Shown: in pieces, positions 1-10,500 of the stretch
Numbering within the stretch: the stretch's first letter is position 1
Layout of the letters: every line of letters begins with the position of its first letter
Assembly: GCA_016987375.1 (NCBI GenBank)
Contig: PJRA01000509.1
Coordinates: 601,362-633,168 of the forward strand
Length of the DNA stretch: 31,807 nt
Reading direction: 5' to 3'
From: Brachionus koreanus
Taxonomy: Eukaryota; Rotifera; Eurotatoria; Ploima; Brachionidae
Translations under genes and position numbers: made by a program
Notes under the pieces: generated by a model
The model's input: the letters and a program-made list of their open reading frames with translations, nothing else
Databases searched by the model: none
What the model was told of the DNA's origin: nothing

Positions 1-211
1 TGTTTCTTTAAGAACGACCCGAATAGGCTGTAAGATTAGCCACCATTATTTTCAAAGCTATTTTCGCAGGTCTGCCACTTCCTTTTTTTCTCTTGAAAGT
101 TTTATCTTTTTCTATAATATCTAGCCAATGATAAACAGAAAGTTTTTCGTATCCAAGACCAATCAATCCCCTTATAACTTGAGTTTTACAAACAACATAT
201 CGAAAATTCAA
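1..211 (-). pseudogene. Tc1/mariner-family transposase, N-terminal DNA-binding fragment (runs off the window)
   Basis: Read on the reverse strand, about 67 codons resemble the paired helix-turn-helix region of Tc1/mariner transposases. There is a recognition-helix-like stretch (LIGLGYEKLSVYHWL) followed by the basic KRKKGSGRPAKIA linker, a GRPR/AT-hook-like motif common to this superfamily. The frame stops near base 3 (S-G-R-S-stop), before any catalytic domain, so the part seen is only the N-terminal DNA-binding region. The rest would lie to the left, outside the window. The D,D catalytic region is absent here, so activity cannot be judged, but the early stop suggests a relic. Family identification is by eye from the motif. 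Confidence 0.6.
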
Positions 212-1003
212 CTTTTGAAATAATTTTTTTTTACTTTAAAGCCAGGATCAGTCTGATTTTAAATTTTGAAAAAAAATTGGGAAAGATCTTGTCCACTCTT
301 ATAGCGAATTTAACTTAACTTTTGTGCTGTTTTTTATTCTACACCCGTTATTCCTGCCATTTAGCTAATTTAATTTTATGAATATTATTAATTGATTTAA
401 ACCTTATGCTACAAATGAAAACATTTCTCTGCATTAAATGTTACATCTAAAAACCATAAAAATTTGTAAAAATATTATATTTGAACATGCACTTCGATTT
501 ACCTTGATTAGGGTTATCAACTAAATTAATTAAAATACTAATAGTGAGTCTAATATTCTTAAAAAAAATAAAATAAAAATATAAAAATAAAATATTTGAA
601 CATTTGAACAGCAAAATCTCTGAAAAAAGTCTTAAATTTAAAATAAAACTAGAACATTTCAAATTAGAATTTTAATTTTAATCATAATTTTGTGTACAAA
701 ATTCCATGAATGATTTCAAATTTTATGCATTAGTGGTTATGACTATTTATTTAATTTAAAAGAGTGTCATACAGACTTTGTAAAAAAGTAAAGATAAAGA
801 AAGATTGAAATAAATTTTAATTTAAGCATATACACACATTCAATTGTATTGAAATTAGTAATTCTTTATTAAAATTTTATTATAATTGTTGAAATATTAG
901 AAAAAAAAAAAATAATAAAAAAATTGAATAATTTTTCGAGCGACATTTCTAAAATAAATTTTATCCTAGGATATTTCTGGTATTGGATTTGATCTACTTT
1001 TAG
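212..1003. other. AT-rich intergenic stretch, no gene seen
   Basis: No open frame with recognisable protein character on either strand. The 71-codon reverse frame at 447-662 is Phe/Ile/Leu-rich, as expected of random AT-rich DNA. The stretch ends in a T-rich tract and AG directly before the ATG at 1004. Confidence 0.6.
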
Positions 1004-4000
1004 ATGAAACCTAAAATTAATTATAACAAAAATGCTAAAAGTCGATCAAAATCGGCCAAAATATTGAGTAAGAGCCCTGCAGATGAGCGATCTTATGACA
1101 CAATCGATTCAGCTAGTTCAATCACCGCCGAAGAAAATTCATCAAACTCGAAAGCAATAAAAAAAACATCCAAGTATTTGAAAATTTATTTTAAAAAAAA
1201 GTTTTTTTTTTAATTTTTTAATTTATTAAATAAAAGTAAAACAAATTATTTGAGGCAAAAAAAAGGAAAATTGAAATCGATGAAAAAACTAAGGACAAAA
1301 AAAAATTCTTTGAAAAATAAAAAAGATGAATCGGAAAAAGAAGATGATTTCTGCGATAACAATGCACCGTTGATAATTAGTCATTCTTTATTTGGTGAGT
1401 TGAAAAGCCGAGCTGTTCGTCGTTTATCAGAAGATTGTAATGTTAGTTCAGGAGAGTCAAAAAAAGCCGGTCTACTAAAAAATGTTCTTGTTCCCAGCTG
1501 GAGAGTAGTCTCATTCAGGCCAATATACAAACTAGAAGGAACTGAGAACCTAAATGATGAATTTTATTTAAAAAGACATCAAAAACATGAAAATGAAGAG
1601 AGGCTAATAAAAAAAAGAGACTTGAGGCGTCAAAAAGAAGAGTTTCTTAAATTCAAAATGTTAAATCGAAATCGCTTCAGCTTAACAAATAAAAATGGTA
1701 AAAATAAACTATCCGTAAAATACAACATTGAAAACGAGTTGAATAAAAGCATTACAGAGCGGAATGAAGAAAATAACTTTGAAGGTTAGCTTTTAATTAA
1801 ATGTTTTTATTCTCTAATCTTATTTATATTTAATTATTTTTTAATTTTTTATTTTATTTTTCTCATTAATTTTGTAATCAATTGCTTATTTAAATTGAAC
1901 ATTTGTAAGTTTTATTTTGAAATTTTAGCATCTTAGCATCTAATATAAATTAAATTATTTTCATTTAAGCAAATCTTTTTGTCACGATTCGAATACAGAT
2001 TTTAGAAAATGAGTTTTTGAGTGTAATATTTATGATCACCAATTTCTTTTTAAAAACAAGCTTTATCTTCGATTTAAGCAAAATGTTGATTTCAAATTTT
2101 TAAAAATTATTTGAAAAGACTACGTACTATATGTGAAATTCTATAAAACTAAAACATATAAATCATATCTTAATCTAATAAAACACACTGAAACATAAAT
2201 AAAACTAATAAAGAATACAGTTTTTATTTGTTTATATTTTCCTTTTTAGAGTTGAAATGATGCAGTTAAGATTGCTAATTAATATTTTTGTTATTTATTT
2301 ATGACAAAAATGAATAGGAAAAAAATATCAAAAAAAATTTTTTTTTTTCTTCTTTTCTCATAATTTCTCTAAAATAAAATCCCCAAAATAATTTATTTGA
2401 CCATTATCCATTACCAATAAAACCCATGTTTTTTGTTCTAAAAATGCTATTTTTTTTTATAAATTTTATATATTCTTTAAACAAAATTTATGTTATCAAT
2501 AAACTAAATCTCTTTTGTTTAGAAAAGATTAACTGCATTCCAATTATATCTTTTGTTTATTTTGACAAAGGTCTAATCAATCATCTAACACTAGTTGCAC
2601 TATTATTTATTATTTTTGAAATCTGGTACTAGCCAAAGTTGGTACTAAAATTGCTAAAAATTAATTCTTAAATATTTTAAAATATAAGTTTTATTTATGT
2701 TTTGACATGTTTTAATTTTCAAAAAACATAATATGTTTTAAAAGTTTTTGTTTTATAGAACTTCACATTAGTTGACAATATTGCTGCGTAAAATTGATTT
2801 TGCTCTAAGTTCAATTAAATGACTTTATTTATATTTTGTTTGCTATCATAGTTTCATATGAAGCTTATTTAATAAAAAGTTAGTTGTAACTTGTGTCTTT
2901 TTGAATACAAAATAACTAGCTATGAAGCAGATAATTTTTTTTTCTAATTAAAATTTTATATTTATTATATAATGAAAATTGATTTTAAATAAGGAAAAAA
3001 AATTTATTAGATGTATTAGAGCAATCTGCATTAATATCTACTTTAAATAAAATAACTTCCATCTGAAACACATATTTTAACATCTTTGATTTTTATCATA
3101 AATTTCATCAGAATAAAGGTTTAAATTAAATTTTAAATTATTTTATAAGATATGTTTGATATGAAATATAACATTAATCAGATATTTTTGGTATTTCATC
3201 AGATTTAAATAGAACAGATTTTTATTAATAATATCGCATATGAAATAGCTAAATTTATTTTTAAATTGTCAGATATGCACAAATTCAATCAATTCTATTG
3301 AAGTTTAAGGAGCCAATTCAATTATATTAATAAAAATTTTGTATTTTTTATAAATTTGTTTTACTGATTGCGGAAAAGGTGAAAATCTAGCAGATTTCTT
3401 TATTCCATGACAATTTTTTATCAATATATTCTGTCTAATATCAATTTTTTTAATTTTCTTTCGGAAATTAATAACAAATCAAGATGATATCTAAAAATAG
3501 ACTGGCAAAATTGTTTGTACAAAAGAACACACTAAATCTGGACTAGCCATCTTTTGTTTGCAGCCTAGTCCGCAAAGAGAGTGGAAGCTTTTTTCAACAT
3601 TTTTTCATTTTTGCTGAAAAAAATTGCTAACATAAACACAATCGCCAATTTAAAGACCTAAATATTCTTTATTTTCTTCATATGTCACCTTGTTATTACT
3701 CAGACTAAAACAGAACTTATCCATAGTTTTCTATTTGCCGAAAGCGGAGTAGATTTATTGGTTCATTGAAGTCAATCTCCCATAATTTAACAAATTCAGA
3801 ACATTTATTAAGTAGTATTTGACATTGACAAGCAGAGGGAGAAAGTTCTACAATGTCATCACAATAGGTTATAATTGCAAGAAAATTAAAAATTCTTCAA
3901 CTTTTGATTTTTTTGCTAAAATAACATTATTTTTCTAATATTTAGTATTTTATATATATTTTATTTATAATTTTTTAGATACCAAAAATTTAATACATTT

Positions 4001-4481
4001 TTGTTTATTGATGTAACATTTTTTAATTTTATATTTTAAATCATTAGATATAGAGCATATTCTGATACTTGATAAAATAGATGAAGAAGAAGAAAAAAAA
4101 ATAGACTGTCATAATTCAAAAGTTGATTTACCCAAAAAATTAAAAAGCAAAAATAGAAATTCTGTTCATTCAAACAATCAAAACTTGGAAAATTCTCGTA
4201 TATCTTGCAAAAAAGTGCCAAGGCGAAAATCATTTGCATGTCTACCCCTGAAACCGGTCAATGACAACCTTAACAATATATCAATCAACTCAAATTCAGA
4301 TTTGAAACAAAATTTAATCGCCTCTGTATACGATGATTTTGACTCAGATTTTAATAATTTGGAAAATAGCTTAGCTCCGAGGACTTCAAGGTCAAAAAAA
4401 CGAAAATCTAATTCAAATAGTTTTGTCAATTTAATATGTCCAGATAAAAAACGAACAAGACTGTCGACTAATATGTCATAA
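1004..4481 (+). CDS. PEHE-domain protein, MSL1/KANSL1-like scaffold of a MOF acetyltransferase complex
   Basis: Three exons: 1004-1173, 1255-1784 and 4048-4481; introns 81 bp and 2263 bp; predicted 377 aa. Splice phases agree (AA|G giving Lys57, then G|AT giving Asp). Residues ~130-195 look like a PEHE domain: LVPSWRVV, then NLNDEFYLKRHQKHENEE, then a basic KKRDLRRQKEEF helix. In MSL1 and KANSL1 this domain binds the histone H4K16 acetyltransferase MOF (KAT8), so a nuclear scaffold role is inferred. The KRH-x-K-x-E spacing followed by a DLRRQKE stretch looks nearer MSL1; an upstream NNAPLIISHS recalls the segment before the KANSL1 PEHE. The flanks are Lys/Ser-rich and of low complexity. MSL1 and KANSL1 are normally longer, so upstream exons may be missed: the ATG follows a TTTTAG acceptor-like site directly. 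Without the second splice the frame stops at 1789. Confidence 0.72.
3495..3905 (-). mobile_element. Degenerate LINE reverse transcriptase fragment inside intron 2 of the PEHE gene
   Basis: On the reverse strand one frame reads AIITYCDDIVELSPSA, then a helix ending CSEFVKLWEIDF. This matches the catalytic [YF]xDD box and the following thumb region of non-LTR retrotransposon reverse transcriptases. After a stop, another frame carries FSLSNNKVTYEENKEYLGL, the usual continuation of such elements. Stops and frame changes make it non-functional. It is antisense to the host gene. Confidence 0.7.
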
Positions 4482-4807
4482 TATAAAAATTGTCTTTGTG
4501 ACATAAAATTTCACTTTGCTAACTTATTAATTTAAAATTAAGAGCAATTGTAAAAATTTTTTTCAAATCCAAAAAACTGATGATTTATTCATTTATACTC
4601 TTTAATTCGTTTTTTAATGCTTGTTTGCTTTAAATTAAAAAAAAATAGTTGTTAACACAAAGCTTAATCTGGTCTTTCAAAGATCTAGTCAAATTTTTTT
4701 TTCATTTTTTTTAAGATTGAAAATTTTTTTTTTCTAAAGAATAATTTTAATTTTTGGTCTTTATTGCTAGTACTTTAAAACATACTAATTGTAATCTAAA
4801 TTTTTTG

Positions 4808-4813
4808 AATAAA
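4808..4813 (+). terminator. Candidate polyadenylation signal for the PEHE gene
   Basis: AATAAA lies about 330 bp after the stop codon at 4479-4481 in an AT-rich context. Such hexamers occur often by chance at this composition, so this is only a candidate. Confidence 0.3.
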
Positions 4814-5319
4814 AACACTATTTAAAACAAACTTTTGAATTTTTTTAATTTAAAATTTTTTTAGATTCATATAAATGAGAAAACAGTTTAGTTGTTGTGA
4901 AAACAATAAGCCAAATACACTAAGTCTTAAATAGATAGCTAAATAAATATTTTTAAATTAATAATAAAAAGATTTTGAACAATTTAGATATATTTGAATT
5001 AAAAGCAAAATAAATTTAAAGAAAATATATGTAGTAGTAGTTACTGCGGTATAGTGCTCTATACCAGCGCAAATTTTGCTATAATTTTATGATATATTTT
5101 AAAATTTTGAATTTTGGATGTTTCTGGGTTTAGTTTAATAAATAAGTAAATCACTTGACAGAAATTATTCTTTGTGATTTTTGAATAATGTTTGTTTTTG
5201 GTTTAAAGAAAATTTTATATTAAAAAAAAAGTTGAATTTAATTTTTTTTGTCGCTTGTTATCATGATTTGGTCAGAAGCTCAAGGATCCGGTGGCTTTTC
5301 GTGTCAGATATTCACTTAC
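4814..5319. other. AT-rich intergenic stretch with one small hairpin
   Basis: No gene seen. At 5048-5065 GGTATAG and CTATACC form a 7 bp stem around TGCT, in a locally GC-richer patch that may be a transposon end. Nothing else stands out. Confidence 0.4.
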
Positions 5320-5441
5320 TGTCTTATCGATTCTACTACTCCAGCTTTTTTCATTTTTTCATAACTCTTTTCAATAACCATTTTATCCGTTGATTCCATA
5401 TTAAAGGCCATCATTGATTTTGTTGATTTTGACTTTGTAAC
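5320..5441 (-). other. Possible reverse-strand exon, function unknown
   Basis: A reverse-strand open segment of about 40 codons has hydrophilic, protein-like composition (MMAFNMESTDKMVIEKSYEK, then MKKAGVVESIRQ). It ends at a consensus GTAAGT donor at 5319. It has no recognised homology. It could be an exon of an unmodelled reverse-strand gene or a piece of a transposon. The forward-strand frame over the same DNA is less protein-like. Confidence 0.3.
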
Positions 5442-5641
5442 TCATAATTTGATTTTGATCAATGTTCCTTCTAAGTTAATTAAATTTTTTTCTTTTTTAG
5501 TTGATTATCATGTACTTTTATTTTGTACTTAATGAGAATTTAAATTTAATACTATTTTTAATAATAAAAAATTTAGAAAATTTAATTCATTGTCTCTTTT
5601 TATAAAATTAAATTGAAATTTCCAACAAATAAAAAAATGGG

Positions 5642-5883
5642 TTAGGTAATTTGGTAAATAATTTGGATAAATATTAAATGGAATCTCCAATACACTGAAA
5701 TCAACACAGATGATAAAACAGGTGCTGTAGCTATTGTATCTTCTATACGTTGTCTTCTTCTCTTTTTTGTAGTAGGTACTGTTGATATTCGATCGGTTGT
5801 AATATATGAGCCTCCTTCCGTTGTTAAAACTGAAATTAAAACAGATACTGGATGATTATTAACTGATTCAATTGATGATTGAA
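5642..5883 (-). other. Possible reverse-strand exon or gene fragment, Ser/Thr-rich, function unknown
   Basis: About 80 codons are open on the reverse strand with unusually protein-like composition for this AT-rich DNA: SSIESVNNHPVSVLISVL, TTEGGSYITTDRISTVPTT, a basic KKRRRQR patch, then IEDTIATAPVLSSVLISVYW. No ATG opens it. Upstream on the same strand a short open piece at about 5976-6025 ends at a GTAAAA donor whose phase would fit a junction at 5883. The forward strand is also open over much of the same stretch, so the coding strand is not certain. No family recognised. Confidence 0.35.
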
Positions 5884-6148
5884 CTTATAAATAGAAGCTA
5901 AAAAAGATTGAAAAAATTAATTAAAATTTTAATTTCTTTTAATTGAATATGACCTATAAATAATTGCTGCTTTTACCGATAATCTTCAAATAGAAGAAAC
6001 TATTTCCGATAGCTGGAACCTGATACTATTTTTCCTCTTTAGTCAAAAAATTCCTCTTTATGAATTATTTCTCAACAAAATCAAAATATTAATAAATCAC
6101 ATTAATTAAAAGAAAATTTATGAAACATGTATCAGTTCATAGCCATCT

Positions 6149-6365
6149 ATTTTGCTGCCTTACTATTTCTTCTTTTTTCCCTGAGCCATCAGAAACATTA
6201 ACATATTCATACTGTAACTCTCCGTTTTATTATATCTATTTTAATATTTTTATATTTTTGATATATATTTTTTTATTTTACTCTACTTAACTTTATTTTG
6301 AATTTAATTTTTTTCTTTTTTTTTGAAAGAGCATTATCTCGTTAAAGTAAAACAAATAAATAGAA
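6149..6365 (+). mobile_element. 5'-truncated LINE copy (3' end only)
   Basis: This stretch is clearly similar to 17505-17745, the 3' end of the larger LINE relic. Shared landmarks include CCTTACTATTTCTTC, CTGAGCCATCAGA, a TTTTAATATTTT tract and a terminal GCATTA(G/T)CTCG followed by an A-rich end. It is therefore a short 5'-truncated copy of the same family, typical of target-primed reverse transcription. Confidence 0.7.
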
Positions 6366-6620
6366 TGTATCATGTAAAACATGCAAGATTTAAATTTTAA
6401 TATTCTCGAAAAACAATTTTTATTTTGCTTTTTTTTTGGCTTTTAGACTTTTTGAACAATCTTTATTTATTCAAATAGACTTGTAAAAAATCTCTAAAAT
6501 AAATTAGTTTCTGAAAAAAAACATTTTCCAAGACAGCATGTTTTTTTAAACTTTTAACCATAACAGAGGGATGTTCAAATCTCAAAGATTTTTGGTATAT
6601 TTATTGACATTTTTTGAAAA

Positions 6621-6767
6621 ACGCTTTTGGACCATGCATCAAAGTAAATCACGTTGATGCTATAATATTCTTTATTTAAAAAAATTATTTTTTAGTTTTT
6701 ACTTTAAATCGAGTCTTGATGATGCATTAAACTAAGGCTTTGAGTGTTTGATGTGGACCTAAACGCG
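6621..6767. repeat. Imperfect inverted repeat, possible degenerate MITE
   Basis: The left arm at about 6621-6642 (ACGCTTTTGGACC then ATCAAA) pairs imperfectly with the complement of about 6746-6767 (ACGCGTTTAGGTCC then ATCAAA), leaving ~100 bp between. This looks like a decayed foldback element. No target duplication could be defined. Confidence 0.35.
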
Positions 6768-7540
6768 TGATTACACTATTAGAGCATTCGCTCAAAGTGT
6801 AAGCTTATTTTTAAAAATACACCAGGGTGACTAAATTTTCGAATTTTTTTCTTGTTGAATGTTTAAGCTTTTAAAAAAATCAGAAAACCAAAATTACCAC
6901 TCAATTAAAAGAGCAGAAAAAGACAAATTTTCTGACAACTAATTGGTTTTCACGTCATTACAGAGCCAATTATCATTAAACAAAATCTCACCAAACATAA
7001 CTGGTAAAAACTAGCAAATATTATATGCAAGAAAGCAAAAAGACAGAGCAAAATTACAGAAAAATAGGCAAACTTTTTAAAAGTTTAGTAAAAACAGCAT
7101 CAAAAAAAACACTAAACCCACAGCAACTATATCAGCATCAATCTAGTCATGATCAAAAACCAAAATATTTATATTTTTTAAAATTTTAATTGAATTGAAT
7201 AAAAAAAATAAAGATTAAAAATTTTTTAGATTTAATCATAATTATTAATTTTTTTAAAAAAAAACAAAAAACTGAAAATAAAATTGAAAATATGATTAGA
7301 AAATAGGCTAAAATTTAATCGAGCAGTCTTAAAAATTGCAACTATGTAGCTCATAGACTTCATTTCGTCTCGGCCTTTTGAAGAGAAAAAATACTCATTA
7401 TAAATGTAACTTATTTCAAACGAAAAAATTTTGTTTCTTAGCAACCAAATAGATAATATTATTTTAGTCTCAAATAAAAATAAAAATTCAAATTTGAATT
7501 TTTTCGATATTTAGACTTGAATTTAGACCAAAATATTAAA
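6768..7540. other. AT-rich stretch upstream of DZANK1, no gene seen
   Basis: No recognisable coding sequence or repeat. A T-rich tract ending TTTAG occurs about 26 bp before the DZANK1 start, which could be a 5' UTR intron end or a trans-splice acceptor. Confidence 0.4.
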
Positions 7541-10500
7541 ATGACTGCAGGTTCAATTGCCGTGCCAACCATAGTTCCCTTGCGTGCACCTGTGCCCGGA
7601 AAGCTTAAAAACATAATTGACACTCAGACACCAATTGAGCTAAGAACTGAGACGCCTGGCGCTGAAATTTTTTTTACAATAGACGGATCAAAGCCGGACC
7701 ACTTTGCGGCTTTAGGAGTCGAGCGAAGCACTTTGAAATACGTCAAACCGTTTAAACTACGAGAGGGTAAAATAACTGTCAAAGCTCTTGCTGTTTCGAG
7801 GGACGGCGCTCGAGAAAGTCACATAGTGACAAAATGTTTCGAGGTAGAAAAGTCTCACGAAAAAGAAAACTCTGAAAAAAAAACCTCAAAAAATGACACA
7901 TTCGCTTTTATTGATGATTTGGAAAGAGAACGAAAAAAGGAGATTATTAAAAAACGTGGCATTTTGAAAAAAATTGTTGAATCAAACAATTTATCATACC
8001 GTAGCGGTAAATTTGATTAATTAAAATGAAAATTTTATTTTTATGAATTAAAATTAGATGGTGGAAGCATAAGTGATCCAGAGAGCGCCCGCTATGGCAA
8101 AGAGACCAAATTTTTGGGCGCCCGTTTCAGCAAAACCAGTCATCATCCTAGTGAATCAAAAAGTTCAGCAGTAAATTTTGCACCTTTTGAAGATGAATTG
8201 AACACATCAAATCGCAAAGTTGTCTTGCCGGACTCATCAGCCCAGGCTCTTAGGCTTCAACGTGAAACAGACTTTTTAAAGTAATGGAAAAATTTATAGA
8301 AAAATTTATTTCAAAAAATTTAATTATTCTATTAAATAGGTGCATATATTGCTTTGCGTCTAGACCACAGGATCCAAGCGCCAGATATTGTTCTGAATGT
8401 GGCAAAAATCTACCATCCATTCCTCAAGCCAAAATGGTTCCTCCTACTACTGGTCATCTTGGTACATGTTTCTTTTGCAGATCGATAGTTCCATTCAATA
8501 CAAGCATTTGCGTAATTTGTGAAAATCCTATCAATCCTCAACTACAACCTCAGGCCACTGTTAAATTACAAGTAATTTAATTAAGGTCTTATTAAAAATA
8601 AGCAGGAGGTTTTGCATAAGCTTAATATGTAATTTTGTCTATATCATTCAGCTACTTTAAATTTTAATAGGTTTCTAATACAGCAAAATAAATTTTTTAC
8701 TGAGTTACTTGAAAAATTTTTCTAAAAAGTTATTTTTATTAAAAAAAAACTAAACAAAATTAAGATATTTTTAATTTTTCTCATGTAAAAAAAACATTTT
8801 TCTTATATTAATAAATTCCTGATATTTTAAATGAAAATATGAGGACCACTATGTTTAATTACCTAATCAACTGAAAAGGTTATATTAACACTAGAACGTC
8901 CGAGGGGTTTTTTAGACTCCTTTTTGAAAAATTGAAACTTAAAAAAAATTTAATAAAATGACTTTTATTAGCTAAAAATTTAAATTGTAATTTTTTAGAA
9001 AATGAATAAATTCTCAAAGAATATTTTCAAATTATCTTAATAACTTTATTTTAAGCTTTCATGAAAAATCAGCCGGGCTTTCTAGTGTTAATTATTAGAA
9101 TAATATTTGAAAAGAAAAAAAAATTTTTATGAGGTTTGAGTGGTCTTCTTATAAATGGTCACTTCTTTGCCAAACAAATCATAGAGAAAATATCGATTTT
9201 GGGAAATTTAGTACAATAGAATAGAGCAAAATGTTAAAAATACTAATAAATTATTTCCTATTGATTAAAAGTAAGTTCAGTAAATGCAACATGGTGCAAC
9301 ATTCAATGTTGCATTTTTTAGAACATTCTGTTAGAACTCTGCTCATTTAGTATAACTTAAATTTGGAAAAATTTGACTGTAGTGCATTTTGCAGGGATTT
9401 GCACAGTATCTGCAGACTTTAACAATTGATGTAACTAATGTATGTTGCACTTTACATGCATCTACTTTCCTAACAAAAATCAGGTCTCGCCTGTAATGTG
9501 ACCAGTTTTGTTCAATTTTGTGATCAGTCATTTTTTTTGACTGGTCACATGATATGTGACCAGTAATAAAAATTTTTTTGGTAGTAGTACTAGTAGTATT
9601 AATGCTATTGACGACAGTAGACAAGCAGTGACGACAGTAGACATCATGCTATAATAGCCTACGACCAGTTTATTAGCAATAAAAAAAATTAAGTTAAGAA
9701 TGTTAATAAGGTTTGAGTAATTTGTCTATTCTGTTTTTAAATTTGTTGGTGTTTACAGTAATCCTGGTCTCTTTTTATTATTACTTTATAATTTTCGTGA
9801 CCAGTAATAAAATTTATGTGACCAGTCTTAAATTTTTGGCCATTATGACCACTAATATATTTTAAATCTTTATAGGAAAAAAATTCAAACTACTACTTAT
9901 GCATCTTTCTGATGTGCAGCTTGACACCACGCTCATTTTTAATTAATTTCCGTCACTCTGGACAAGCTATTGGATTTGTATGTTTGCTTAGGGCTGTTTT
10001 TACAGCAATTTGGGTCTCTTCAATAGCACTTGGAACTTTTGATATAAATTTCATATATCTCGCTAAGTTAAAAAAAAATATTTGTGTATGAACATAATAT
10101 CAAATCTTTCTAAAATAAAGTTGAAATTTGAAATTAAGTTATTAATTTTACATTAAAATCATAACTACTTTCTACAAATTTATATGACCAATTTCAAAAT
10201 TTTAGTGACCCATATCTTTATCTATGTGACCAAAAAAAAACCTTTAGAAAAAAAGCTATAACCAATTTTAGCATTAATTTCTGTTCTATTTGTTTATTTC
10301 ATTTAAAATTTTAGAAAATAAAAATATCAAATTATAAAAACATAATCATAAATCACTTGTGTAATTTTTATTAAAAAAGAGATTGAAAAATCACTATACA
10401 CTCGGATTTGATTAGAGTTGCTGTTGGACTACCCCAAAGATACCTTGAAAATGATGAACATAAAATAAAAATTTTTTTCATTTTCGACTCAATGTATTTT

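Noticed and set aside
2426..2632. 68-codon hydrophobic forward frame in intron 2 of the PEHE gene
   Set aside because: Composition is driven by T-rich DNA; no coding signature.
4178..4504. 108-codon reverse-strand frame over the last PEHE-gene exon
   Set aside because: The forward frame joins exon 2 in phase at a good acceptor and is rich in Lys/Ser like the rest of the protein; the reverse frame is its mirror and has no support.
5041..5075. GC-richer hairpin as a tRNA or tRNA-derived SINE head
   Set aside because: No A-box/B-box order or cloverleaf could be drawn around it.
9497..10233. GTGACCA repeats as a CRISPR-like array
   Set aside because: Spacing is irregular, the repeat is only 7-8 bp and the genome is eukaryotic.
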